Below are positions 1 to 8,249 of a stretch of DNA of 31,964 bases, one piece after another. The notes beneath the pieces are model-generated. The model did no database searches. It was not told the DNA's origin and saw only the letters and a program-made list of their open reading frames with translations. The translations under genes were made by a program, and so were the position numbers. Every line of letters starts with the position of its first letter. Within the stretch, counting starts at the first letter, position 1. Source of the DNA: JAQUGA01 sp964521105 (GTDB taxonomy: Bacteria > Bacteroidota > Bacteroidia > Bacteroidales > WCHB1-69); contig CAZFPO010000026.1 of NCBI GenBank assembly GCA_964521105.1, forward strand, positions 1-31,964, in the 5' to 3' direction.

Positions 1-2122
1 AAAACACACTATATGGTGCTATACTAATATCTCTGTTACAATTTGTAAACTCATTACATTTATACACTAAACCTGTATTAGTTCCTCTGTTTTGACCTTG
101 AGCAGCTGTGCCTACACTTAATGCAGTAAAAGTATTGTTATATATTCTGTTATTCGCTGTACCTGAATAATTAACAATTACTCCATGCTTGGTAGATTTA
201 TTTGAAGTAGAACTATTAAAACTGTTATTTTCGACAGTATAACCCGTTGATTGATTTAAATACAAGCCATAAGGCTGATTATTGGTAGGGAGGATAACAT
301 CAATACTATGATCATAATCGGGTATATTAAAAGTATTATTCATAATGATAGGATTAAGAATACCGCTGATATAAATACTTCTATAATTTGAATTAAATGT
401 TGCATACTCAATTGATAACACGCCGTCCCACCATGTTTTTGACACATCTACTGCATAATATAAATTTGAAAAAGTTGTGTTTACTGGGCTAGTGCAAGGA
501 TAAGTTGATGGACAATATTGATCAACATAAAAATAGGCATCCGTTGCAACAATTCCTTTACCTCGTCGATACACCACAAAATTATCGGGTACACTATTTA
601 CAAAAGTACATCCTCTAAAATAAATACCCTCAACTTCTGTTAATTTGACAAAAGCATCGGGATAAACGTTTGTAATTGCTATCCATGAAGAGTTGGTTTC
701 AAATGTTGTGTTTTTAAAAGATGATAAATTAGGTCTTAATATTGAAGGATTAGCTGGATTATAATTGTGATATGGATGGAAAACTACTCCAGTTTTACAA
801 TTTGTAAGAAATGCCCCATTGGTGCTAACTAAACCACCTTCATAACCAGATTCATTTAAACCTTGTGCATTTACTTTACCCACAAATATTGCAACTTCAG
901 CATTTTCAATTTTACCACCATTTATGATTTCTATTTGACCTTGATATGGTAAATCTAATATGTACTGTGATTTATTTGATGTACCCCAAACTTCGATGCC
1001 TTTCCATCGCTCCCCACACGAATTGGTTAATATACCTCCATCGATTACTAATTTACCTCCTCTTTTTATAATAATTTTAGCTCCATTTGACAAACTAATT
1101 TTACATTTAATTGTTAAAGTTACACCACTTTCAATAATAATATTACAATTTATCTTTTTTTCACATTCCCATTCAGAATTTGAATAAATACTTATAGTGT
1201 TTAAATTTTCAAAAACACAGTAATCCGTCCATACTATATCAGAAATATTGGAATAACCACTTAATAAGTAATGTGCTGTTGATAATTGACAATTTGAAAA
1301 ACCCGGATTTTCAGAAGCCCATCCTAATGGATGGTAATCCATGAAATTAGTACTTGTTGATTCAATTGGGCAGTTTCCATCATTCATATCATTATCAGTG
1401 CAATTATCACATTGATACCCACTATCACCTCCATGGAAATTATGAAATAATCCAATTGCGTGTCCCATTTCGTGTATTAAGTTTTTACCAGGCCAGATAT
1501 AATTCCATATCCCATTATTATTAAAATATTGAAACCATCCTGCTTCATTAATCCAACCTTTAGTTCCTATCCCGGAAGCCCGACCTCCTAATATATTGTT
1601 AGAATTACCAAGTAATACGTGTTGCGTATTATATTTCACATCATCAGTTAAGCCCAAATTATCAAAGTCATTTATCACATATTTAGTAAAAATATATTGA
1701 GCATCAGAATAATTTAAATCGCTAGTATGATAATGAAAAAAAATATTCTCCAATTTAAATCTTATTCTACTATCAACTATATAGATGGAACTACCGTAAT
1801 TTAATAATCCAAGATTGCTCAAACAAGTATTGCAAAACGATACAATATTATTCAGGTATTGTCTATCTGTTGTGTTATTTTGAAAATTTCCAGTTCCGTT
1901 ATCATTCAAAAAGACATGAAAAGATAATCGCAATGTCTTTATTGGAGTTTGATTTGAATTTTCAGGAGAATAGTTCATGAAATTTTCACAAGAAATGTTA
2001 TTCAAAACATTTTTTATTTTATAATACCCTGCTGTATCGGTATAACATGCTTGAGAATAACAATAGTTACCCATTAAAGATGCGTGCAATAATTCTTCTA
2101 CCGTAAAGTATCGGTATAACAT
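1..2122 (-). CDS. Secreted M43-type (pappalysin-like) zinc metalloprotease with beta-helix region, 3'-partial and frame-disrupted at its N-terminus
   Basis: The frame is open from an ATG at 2122 to the left edge, so the C-terminus is missing. The zinc site HEMGHAIGLFH (HExxHxxGxxH, residues 217-227, bases 1442-1474) and a Met-turn NFMDYHP (Met near residue 261) are those of M43 metallopeptidases. The region after about residue 310 is rich in short Asn/Ile/Val strands such as INGGKIENAEVAIFVG, suggesting a parallel beta-helix; a sorting domain may lie beyond the edge. The start is doubtful: the first in-frame residues (MLYRYFTVEELLHASLMGNYCYSQACYTD) carry no signal peptide, while a good one lies just upstream in another frame (2098-2187). 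A 37-bp direct repeat explains the break. It probably shares a transcript with the T9SS protein that ends 4 bp before that signal peptide. Family call is firm; start and integrity are not. Confidence 0.8.
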   Translation of the reverse strand, partial: MLYRYFTVEELLHASLMGNYCYSQACYTDTAGYYKIKNVLNNISCENFMNYSPENSNQTPIKTLRLSFHVFLNDNGTGNFQNNTTDRQYLNNIVSFCNTCLSNLGLLNYGSSIYIVDSRIRFKLENIFFHYHTSDLNYSDAQYIFTKYVINDFDNLGLTDDVKYNTQHVLLGNSNNILGGRASGIGTKGWINEAGWFQYFNNNGIWNYIWPGKNLIHEMGHAIGLFHNFHGGDSGYQCDNCTDNDMNDGNCPIESTSTNFMDYHPLGWASENPGFSNCQLSTAHYLLSGYSNISDIVWTDYCVFENLNTISIYSNSEWECEKKINCNIIIESGVTLTIKCKISLSNGAKIIIKRGGKLVIDGGILTNSCGERWKGIEVWGTSNKSQYILDLPYQGQIEIINGGKIENAEVAIFVGKVNAQGLNESGYEGGLVSTNGAFLTNCKTGVVFHPYHNYNPANPSILRPNLSSFKNTTFETNSSWIAITNVYPDAFVKLTEVEGIYFRGCTFVNSVPDNFVVYRRGKGIVATDAYFYVDQYCPSTYPCTSPVNTTFSNLYYAVDVSKTWWDGVLSIEYATFNSNYRSIYISGILNPIIMNNTFNIPDYDHSIDVILPTNNQPYGLYLNQSTGYTVENNSFNSSTSNKSTKHGVIVNYSGTANNRIYNNTFTALSVGTAAQGQNRGTNTGLVYKCNEFTNCNRDISIAPYSVF

Positions 2123-2144
2123 GCTTGAGAATAACAATAGTTAC
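2034..2144. repeat. 37-bp direct repeat pair at the protease N-terminus
   Basis: Two identical 37-bp copies lie at 2034-2070 and 2108-2144, each beginning GTATCGGTATAACATGC, separated by 37 bp of unrelated sequence. The 74-bp period is not a multiple of three, so one extra unit shifts the reading frame of the protease. Confidence 0.95.
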
Positions 2145-2187
2145 TTATGACCATCACCATAATCAAAAAAGGGATTCGAGTTTTCAT
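2098..2187 (-). pseudogene. Detached signal peptide of the M43 protease
   Basis: This 29-codon frame begins MKTRIPFLIMVMVISNYCYSQ, a classic signal peptide (basic start, hydrophobic core, small residue before Gln), continues ACYTDT and then stops. The peptide SNYCYSQACYTDT is encoded again in the protease frame because both lie in the two copies of a 37-bp direct repeat. Deleting one 74-bp unit (repeat plus spacer) fuses this signal peptide in frame to the mature protease. I infer it is the true N-terminus, separated by a real indel or by a mis-assembly. Confidence 0.65.
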
Positions 2188-2191
2188 AATT

Positions 2192-3070
2192 TTAGTGTTT
2201 AATGATTATTTTTTTACTTATTATATCCTTGTTTTTAAATACTATCAAATATGCACCAAAATTTAGTTCTTGAATGTTTATATTATCATTAATAGTTGTC
2301 ATTTTTTTTACAAGTGATCCATGAGAATTAAATATTTGTATGGTATATTCACATTGGTGAAAATTATTAAAATATAAAATGTCATTAACTGGCATTGGAA
2401 AGGTTTTAAATTCATTTGTTGTATGATTTTCATCAATGTTAACCGTTGAAAAAGTACAACTTGGAGCAATTTCCGATTGAAAGTTACCGAAAACTAAATC
2501 GCTATAACATCTTAATCCATTATTAAACTCCATATCACAAGAACTTCCATTATAAGGAAACATATTTCTACTATGTCCGTATTTTTCATTTATTACACCA
2601 TCAAAACCGACAAAGGAAGTAGTGTTAAATATTGAAACTGAGAGATTTTTGAGTAATACACCATTTATGTCTTGTACTGTTACATTGTTTACTAAAACTA
2701 ATAATGAATCACAATAATTTGCAGGATCATTAACTCTAATAAACCAAGTTTCACCAGATAGTTTATTAAAATCGTACAATAAATTAAATTGATTTGAAAA
2801 TACATCATAAAAATACACCCTTCCATCCTCTTTATATGTATATTCACTAATTGGTCTTAAATCACAAGTTGTATTAGATTTTATGATTTTTTTACACAGT
2901 ATTGAGTTAATTACGGTATCCTTTATTGATTGAAAAACTGTATAACTTTCTTCAGCACTATTAGGATGTTTTAATGAATAGTACCATGTGGCTCCATTAG
3001 GTGCCCATTCCACTTGTGCAAATGCTGATACAAACGAAAAAAAGAATAAAACAATAGTGATATTTTTCAT
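2192..3070 (-). CDS. Secreted protein with T9SS type A sorting domain
   Basis: A 292-residue protein starting MKNITIVLFFFSFVSAFAQ, a signal peptide with probable cleavage after FA or FAQ. The last 75 residues have the layout of a Por-secretion C-terminal sorting domain: FPMPVNDILYF (usually PNP in place of PMP), then IQIFNSHGSLVKK, INIQELNFGAYLIVFK and a basic tail ISKKIIIKH. The middle has no domain I recognise; its segments WYYSLKHPNSAEESYTVF and YTYKEDGRVYFYD resemble secreted Bacteroidota proteins of unknown role. It would be exported by Sec, then passed through the type IX system to the cell surface or medium. A TATATTTG box lies 30 bp upstream, so it probably heads the unit that includes the protease. 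Sorting domain is well supported; function unknown. Confidence 0.85.
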   Translation of the reverse strand: MKNITIVLFFFSFVSAFAQVEWAPNGATWYYSLKHPNSAEESYTVFQSIKDTVINSILCKKIIKSNTTCDLRPISEYTYKEDGRVYFYDVFSNQFNLLYDFNKLSGETWFIRVNDPANYCDSLLVLVNNVTVQDINGVLLKNLSVSIFNTTSFVGFDGVINEKYGHSRNMFPYNGSSCDMEFNNGLRCYSDLVFGNFQSEIAPSCTFSTVNIDENHTTNEFKTFPMPVNDILYFNNFHQCEYTIQIFNSHGSLVKKMTTINDNINIQELNFGAYLIVFKNKDIISKKIIIKH

Positions 3071-3099
3071 AAATAAAGATATTTGTTTTTTACTGCCTG

Positions 3100-3130
3100 C
3101 AAATATAAGTCAAAATAAAATCATTGTCAA
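3100..3130 (-). promoter_or_regulatory. Candidate Bacteroidota-type promoter for the T9SS protein
   Basis: On the minus strand TATATTTG (3100-3107) fits the TAnnTTTG -7 consensus and a TTG (3128-3130) lies 20 bp further upstream, the usual -33 spacing. The box is 30 bp from the ATG. Confidence 0.5.
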
Positions 3131-3295
3131 TATGTAGATGTAAATTTTTTTTTGTTATTGTTATGTTAATTAATATTCAATACTAAATCCAATCAATACA
3201 TAAAACAATTTGTATAGTTATTGTTTTTATCACTGTTCATCAAAAAAAAACTTAGTATAAATTAAATATTCATTGTGATTTTTAAAGTTTTCAAA

Positions 3296-4108
3296 TTATT
3301 TCCCTAAAACTCCCTTTGCAGTGAGCCTCAAATACTCATAAAAACTAAACCGATGAATGTTTTTTGCTTTATTTTTCAAAATATCACGACTAACAAATTC
3401 GTACACGTCAGCTAGACAAGCCTGTTTAATTTTAATAGAGCCTAATTCAATTGATTTTAAAATTCCAGCCATTTCAAGTTCCTTTTCGAGGGGATTAAGG
3501 AAGTTAATAAAGCCTTTTTTTCGGGTGAAAAAGTGGTATTCTTTTGAACATTTTTCATCGTTTTTGTCGATAATGTTTAATTGATGTTTTTTTAATTTCC
3601 GATAGGTAATATTGTTTTGCTCTTCGCAATAATGGACAAATGTAAAACACTCATTTAATGGAATATCCACAAAAAGAGCCACCGCATTTTGTTGTTTCAA
3701 TAATGCAAAACCCGAATCGCATCCAAATGTGGAGATGTTTTGAAGTTCTGCAAAATCGTTTTGCATCGCTCCAGAAACTAAAAAGGAGTGAAACGGATCG
3801 GAGCTTCGTTTAAATCGAGCATCTCTAAATGCTGCTTGCGATAATGCACCGGTATTTGGCTTACTGTGAATTACATCAAATGTGTCGCCCGATTTTAAAT
3901 GATCGGTATATGCTGGAATGACTAAAGAGCCTTCGGACAAAAAATTGACAAAAACATCCAAAACTAGTTTTAATGAAAAAATCTTTTTCTGATTTCGATA
4001 CGCTAAAGCCAAACGAAATAAATCGGACGAAATAAAAACAGTATCTTTTGGGTTCAGATTTAAAAGAAAAGGTAATTCATCCAATTCGGGTAAATTCGAA
4101 GTGCTCAT
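3296..4108 (-). CDS. AAC(3)-family (Antibiotic_NAT) N-acetyltransferase
   Basis: The protein carries the conserved layout of the aminoglycoside 3-N-acetyltransferase-like family (PF02522): an early KDTVFISSDLFRL strand, GSLVIPAYT, PNTGALSQAAFRD, the RSSDPFHSFLVSGA block with the catalytic-region histidine, and TFVHYCEEQ near the acetyl-CoA/substrate site. Members outside resistance islands often acetylate amino sugars in surface polysaccharide synthesis, and the polysaccharide-like neighbour favours that over drug resistance; substrate cannot be read here. I chose the ATG at 4108 rather than a TTG at 4174 because it overlaps the stop of the upstream gene as TAATG, a translational-coupling arrangement, and because the family alignment starts there. 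No terminator is visible downstream. Confidence 0.8.
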   Translation of the reverse strand: MSTSNLPELDELPFLLNLNPKDTVFISSDLFRLALAYRNQKKIFSLKLVLDVFVNFLSEGSLVIPAYTDHLKSGDTFDVIHSKPNTGALSQAAFRDARFKRSSDPFHSFLVSGAMQNDFAELQNISTFGCDSGFALLKQQNAVALFVDIPLNECFTFVHYCEEQNNITYRKLKKHQLNIIDKNDEKCSKEYHFFTRKKGFINFLNPLEKELEMAGILKSIELGSIKIKQACLADVYEFVSRDILKNKAKNIHRFSFYEYLRLTAKGVLGK

Positions 4109-5322
4109 TATAAGCTTTGTTTCATTATTTGCAATTCCATCATTAAACTGTCGACAAAATATTTTGTTGCCCAATTCGGGAATGTAAATGGCTCATATTT
4201 TCCCCAAATTGGAAATGAACCTGCAATAGCTCCATTAATATTATTAAACCGAGCATCATCAAGTTGTAGCCACGACAGCTGGTTATTCAACGATTGGGCA
4301 TCTTTAAAATAGTGTCCTTCGGGATACAATTGGTGAAGTTTCATCCAAATTACTGCCAATTGAGCATATCCTGTAAGGATTGGATACTCAAATCCTTGCC
4401 AATTTTTATCGTATCTGCCTTTTAGCATGGAATGTTTCTGATAAAAATCATTTAACGCATCAGCAGCTTTTTTTCCAGCTTTAATATATTTAGGTTCGTT
4501 TAGCAAAACACCACTTTCGATTAAACCATCTATGGTATAACAAATGGTGTGTAAAATTGGTTTATGATTGTGCTTAATCGTGTTATCACAATCTTTAAAC
4601 CACCCATTTGGAGTTTGTTTTTCTTCAATTATCCAATTTAAGTTTTTAATTGCCGCTTCGCGATATTTGGAATTTTGTGTCATTGTTGAAAGATGTATCA
4701 ACGGAACATCAACGTAACTGTCGTAAACTCGGGCAACACCCATAAATGCATTTTTAACCCAACTGCCATTTTCTTCTTGAATTTCGACTAACCAATTTCC
4801 TGCTTTTATAGCGGATTTTAAATATTTATCATCTTCTGTTTCGCAATAAACCGATAATAACCCTCGAATAATTTGACCTGTGTTAAAAACAACTTCTTCT
4901 TTATTATCATCCATTGTTTCGCCTTGCCATCCTCCACTTGGTTTTTGAATGTCGACCAACCAATCGGCAGCACGAATGCAACAGTTCTTTATTTCGTTTT
5001 CTTTTTTTAAATTACTGTATTTAATTAATGTTTCGAGAATGTAACCAGTGGTTTCAGGGTAGGATGAAGTCCAATTTACACCTAATTTATAGGAACCAAA
5101 ACCATAATCTTTCATGTAATACTGTGCACGTAATAACCACTCGATGGCTTTATACAAAGCTGATAATCGCTGTTTTGAATCAACTGGTTTATCTTTGCAA
5201 CTTAAAAATTTCCGATACCCAATAGTGAACCTTTTCCATTCTATTGCAAGCATAATTCTAACTTTCAATTTAGTAATTGTGCGGAATGAAAAAACAGTAT
5301 ATCGAACAATGCTTTTAATCAT
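4108..5322 (-). CDS. Alpha/alpha-toroid (prenyltransferase/glycosidase-like fold) protein
   Basis: A 404-residue protein without a signal peptide, built of repeated helical units with Trp-rich motifs: AIEWLLRAQ, AADWLVDIQKPSGGWQG, AGNWLVEIQEENGSWVKN, NLNWIIEEKQTPNGWFKD, then a C-terminal unit YPILTGYAQLAVIWMKL. Such repeating W-L-x-x-Q-x-x-G-x-W helices belong to six-hairpin or alpha/alpha-toroid proteins (terpenoid cyclase, prenyltransferase and polysaccharide-lyase-like). In Bacteroidota these often lie in surface-glycan clusters, where their activity is not established. It is joined by TAATG overlap to the acetyltransferase downstream, so the two likely work on the same substrate. Start: ATG 5322 is used; an internal ATG at 5253 (MLAIEWKRF) is also possible. 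Confidence 0.7.
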   Translation of the reverse strand: MIKSIVRYTVFSFRTITKLKVRIMLAIEWKRFTIGYRKFLSCKDKPVDSKQRLSALYKAIEWLLRAQYYMKDYGFGSYKLGVNWTSSYPETTGYILETLIKYSNLKKENEIKNCCIRAADWLVDIQKPSGGWQGETMDDNKEEVVFNTGQIIRGLLSVYCETEDDKYLKSAIKAGNWLVEIQEENGSWVKNAFMGVARVYDSYVDVPLIHLSTMTQNSKYREAAIKNLNWIIEEKQTPNGWFKDCDNTIKHNHKPILHTICYTIDGLIESGVLLNEPKYIKAGKKAADALNDFYQKHSMLKGRYDKNWQGFEYPILTGYAQLAVIWMKLHQLYPEGHYFKDAQSLNNQLSWLQLDDARFNNINGAIAGSFPIWGKYEPFTFPNWATKYFVDSLMMELQIMKQSL

Positions 5323-5341
5323 AAAAATAATATCAAAGGGG

Positions 5342-5349
5342 CAAATTTA
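5342..5349 (-). promoter_or_regulatory. Candidate -7 box for the toroid/acetyltransferase pair
   Basis: TAAATTTG on the minus strand fits TAnnTTTG and lies 20 bp upstream of the ATG at 5322. No clear -33 TTG at the usual distance. Confidence 0.35.
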
Positions 5350-5395
5350 TATAAATTAAATTGAAGTAATCATTTAATATTAAAATTTATTTTAC

Positions 5396-5430
5396 AAAAA
5401 AAGCCCCTCAAATTAATGAAGGACTTTTTT
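5396..5430 (-). terminator. Intrinsic terminator after the acyl-CoA synthetase
   Basis: An A-run, GCCCCTC, an 8-nt loop, GAAGGAC and a T-run form a hairpin with tracts on both sides. It begins 19 bp downstream of the stop of the minus-strand synthetase and separates it from the toroid gene. Confidence 0.75.
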
Positions 5431-5448
5431 GTGAAAATATTCAGAACA

Positions 5449-7506
5449 TTATTTTTCAATTCTTATACGAGCATCAACTGCAACGACCTTTTTTGATCGA
5501 CCAAGTAAAGGATTTATATCCATTTCGACAATTTCGGGAGCTGCCTGTAATAAGGTAGAAAGTCGAACAATAACATCAGCAAATAAATCTATGTTAACAC
5601 CTTCCTGACCTCGAACGCCTTCGAGGATTTTATAGCCTTTTAAATTCTGAATCATGTAAAACGCTTCAGTTTTTGAAACAGGAGTTAAGGCAGCTTTTAC
5701 GTCTTTTAAAACTTCTATAAAAATACCACCTAACCCACACATAATCATGTGTCCAAATTTGTCTTCGCGGGTGGCACCAACAAAGAGTTCAGTGCCCGAA
5801 AACATGGCTTGCATTAAAATGGCATAAGTTTCAGGTATTTTAATCATGCGTTCAAATTCTTCAATTACTTTTTCTTCGGTAGATACATTTAGCACAACAC
5901 CCCCAACATCTGATTTATGAACAGGTCCTACTACTTTCATTACGAGTGGGAATCCTATTTTTTTTGCAGCTTCTACAGCGGCATCAAGGGTGTATACCGT
6001 TGCTTGACCTGCACGTGGAATGCCCACCGCATCTAGTAAACCTATGGTTTGGTCTGGGTCGATGTAACCACTTTCCGAAGCATCAATAATTGCTCGAACC
6101 ATTGCTGTATCTACTTCGTGACTGCATGCTTTTTCAGAAGCAGGTTTAGGAGTATTGAAAATACGAGATAATGAATTTCCTAAGGCAACTTCATCAGGGA
6201 AATTAATTCGTCCTTTACTCAAAAAATCAGCCACTTCATCTTTTCCTGTTAATGTTGAAGGAAGCACTGGGAAAATAGGTTTTTTCGATGTTTTCATTTT
6301 TTCATCCAACAGATTATAAACATCCCATAAAGGTGTAAGACCTGGCGTGCCAAAAATAACAATCATGGCATCAATATTATCGAATTTTTCATTAACGTAG
6401 TCGATAATTGTACCTAATTGTTCGGGAGTTCCTGTGGCTAAAAAATCGATAGGGTTATGAACCGAAGAACCGGCAAATAAATGTTTTAAGAGTTCATCAG
6501 CATTGGCTCCTTCGATATGAGGGACATTCAATCCACCATTTGACAAGGCATCGGTTAGCATTACCGCAGGTCCGCCCGCATGAGTGATGATGGCAATATT
6601 TTTACCTTGAACTTCAGGGTGCATAAAAATAGATGCAACATTTATTAAATCATCTCTTCCGTTGCAACGTACGATGCCTGCTTTACGGAAAAGAGCTTCT
6701 ACGGCAACATCAGGACTAGCTAAAGCACCCGTATGAGACGACGCTGCACGACTTCCGGCTTCCGAAGAACCCGATTTTATAGCAGCTATCTTACAACCTT
6801 TTTTAATTAATGAAGAAGCGTGTTTTAAAAGTTTGGCTGGTTTGTTAATATTTTCAATATAAAGCAACTTAACTCTTGAGCTTGTATTTGGGTCAAACGT
6901 TTCATCAAAATATTGAAGTACTTCTTCAACGCCAATTTGAGCACAATTTCCAACCGATATGACGTTTCCAAATGTAAGTCCTTTAGGTATTCCGGCTTCC
7001 ATAATAAAACAAGCAGTAGCTCCTGACCCTGAAATAAAATCACATCCTTTAGTATCTAATTTTGGAATGGGTAAGGTGAAAATACTATGATGATTAGGTG
7101 TTAAAACACCGGTACAGTTTGGGCCAATCAATGCACCATTTGTCTCATTTATAATAGATACAATTTTGTCTTCAAGAATTTTTCCTTCCGGACTTTCTTC
7201 GCTAAAACCAGCAGAAAGAATAATAAAAGCTTTAGTGTTTTTTTGTTTTGCCAAGATTTCTACCGTTTCGGGACAATATTTGGCAGCAATTGCCAAAATT
7301 GCCAAGTCAACTTCGGGCAATTCCGAAACTGAATTATGACATTTTACTCCTTGAATATCCGTTTCTTTAGGATTGACAACCATCAAATTTCCTTGATAAT
7401 TGCCATCAATAATATTTTTTACAATTTTACCACCTGGTTTTGTTTCATCGTTTGAAGCTCCCACAACCACAATGCTTTTCGGATTTATTAACTGCGTATT
7501 AACCAT
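5449..7506 (-). CDS. ADP-forming acetyl/acyl-CoA synthetase, fused alpha-beta chain
   Basis: A 685-residue single-chain NDP-forming acyl-CoA synthetase: acyl-CoA + ADP + Pi to acid + CoA + ATP. The N-terminal CoA-binding Rossmann domain shows SIVVVGASNDETKPGG (about residues 11-26); the middle succinyl-CoA-ligase-like domains carry GPNCTGVLTP and the segment SSHTGALAS with His258, the phosphorylated histidine of the alpha part; the C-terminal ATP-grasp (beta) part from about residue 465 shows VVGPVHKSDVGGVVLNV with the second conserved histidine (His530), FVGATREDKFGHMIMCGLGG and EMDINPLL. Fused order CoA-binding/ligase/ATP-grasp is common in archaea and anaerobic bacteria. It gives substrate-level ATP from acetyl-CoA or amino-acid-derived acyl-CoAs. 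Divergent from acetate kinase, an alternative route; monocistronic with its own terminator. Confidence 0.9.
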   Translation of the reverse strand: MVNTQLINPKSIVVVGASNDETKPGGKIVKNIIDGNYQGNLMVVNPKETDIQGVKCHNSVSELPEVDLAILAIAAKYCPETVEILAKQKNTKAFIILSAGFSEESPEGKILEDKIVSIINETNGALIGPNCTGVLTPNHHSIFTLPIPKLDTKGCDFISGSGATACFIMEAGIPKGLTFGNVISVGNCAQIGVEEVLQYFDETFDPNTSSRVKLLYIENINKPAKLLKHASSLIKKGCKIAAIKSGSSEAGSRAASSHTGALASPDVAVEALFRKAGIVRCNGRDDLINVASIFMHPEVQGKNIAIITHAGGPAVMLTDALSNGGLNVPHIEGANADELLKHLFAGSSVHNPIDFLATGTPEQLGTIIDYVNEKFDNIDAMIVIFGTPGLTPLWDVYNLLDEKMKTSKKPIFPVLPSTLTGKDEVADFLSKGRINFPDEVALGNSLSRIFNTPKPASEKACSHEVDTAMVRAIIDASESGYIDPDQTIGLLDAVGIPRAGQATVYTLDAAVEAAKKIGFPLVMKVVGPVHKSDVGGVVLNVSTEEKVIEEFERMIKIPETYAILMQAMFSGTELFVGATREDKFGHMIMCGLGGIFIEVLKDVKAALTPVSKTEAFYMIQNLKGYKILEGVRGQEGVNIDLFADVIVRLSTLLQAAPEIVEMDINPLLGRSKKVVAVDARIRIEK

Positions 7507-7606
7507 GATTTAGATTATATTTATTAAAAACTTATTTTTTAAATTTAATGAGCCAATTTAGACAAAAAAATTAAATCAGCTCTTTTTTTTTAAAATTTCA
7601 ACAATT

Positions 7607-8073
7607 ATTTTCTTCATTTTACCCCTAATCGACTGAAGGGGAATGAAGAAAATAATATTTCTCCAATTTTCCATTCAATTCTAAATCCCCTATAGTGCTA
7701 AGGTAAAGATTTAGAATTGAACTAAGTTACAATAAACAATTTTTTCAAAACTCAATTTATTGTTTTTTGTTGGATTTATTTTCTTCATTTTACCCCCTGC
7801 CCCCTAAAGGGGAATGAAGAAAATAATATTTTTCCAATTTTCCATTCAATTCTAAATCCCCTATAGGGCTAGGGTAAAGATTTAGAATTGAACAAAGTTA
7901 CACTAAACAATTTTTTCANNNNNNNNNNNNNNNNNNNNNNNNNNNNNNNNNNNNNNNNNNNNNNNNNNNNNNNNNNNNNNNNNNNNNNNNNNNNNNNNNN
8001 NNNNNNNNNNNNNNNNNNTTTTTCAAAACTCAATTTATTGTTTTTTGTTGGATTTATTTTCTTCATTTTACCC
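7607..8073. repeat. 171-bp tandem repeat interrupted by the assembly gap
   Basis: A unit starting ATTTTCTTCATTTTACCCC begins at 7607 and again at 7778, exactly 171 bp later; its 3' part resumes after the N-run and starts a third time (CTTCATTTTA at 8061). Each unit can fold into two hairpins: ATTTTCTTCATT with AATGAAGAAAAT, enclosing CCCC/GGGG, and TCAATTCTAAATC with GATTTAGAATTGA (7675-7687 with 7708-7720 in unit 1). No coding sense was found; frames called through the Ns are spurious. This accounts for most of the 743-bp space between the synthetase and ackA. Confidence 0.9.
7919..8018. other. Assembly gap of 100 Ns
   Basis: Exactly 100 Ns, the conventional length for a gap of unknown size, placed inside the 171-bp tandem repeat. 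The bases on the two sides overlap by seven (TTTTTCA), and closing the gap with that overlap restores the 171-bp period. Confidence 0.98.
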
Positions 8074-8170
8074 ATCCATGATCAATTAACAAGCTAAAGT
8101 GTTGTTTTATTGATGGTTAGTTGTTCGCCTCAAATTTTTATCGGATTACACTAAAAAAAAATGTGTATTT

Positions 8171-8203
8171 TTTGGGTCACATAATTAAAAATACATAAAT
8201 TAG
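8171..8203 (+). promoter_or_regulatory. Candidate promoter of ackA
   Basis: TTTG (8171-8174) and, 21 bp later, TAAATTAG (8196-8203), one mismatch from TAnnTTTG. The implied start site would give a leader of about 40 nt before the ATG at 8250. Confidence 0.35.
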
Positions 8204-8249
8204 CCACCTGCAAATTATTTTTATTCACAACATAAAAAAAGACGTATAA

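Noticed and set aside
960..1187. 75-codon + strand frame
   Set aside because: Lies antisense inside the metalloprotease frame, with no promoter or recognisable domain.
3296..4108. Aminoglycoside resistance gene
   Set aside because: Family match only; genetic context points to amino-sugar acetylation and no resistance island signs are present, so no resistance call is made.
4109..4174. Longer N-terminus of the AAC(3)-like protein from a TTG
   Set aside because: It would overlap the upstream gene by 67 bp; the TAATG-coupled ATG at 4108 is better and fits the family start.
7869..8097. Frames on both strands reaching through the gap
   Set aside because: They depend on 100 Ns and on repeat sequence; no protein evidence.
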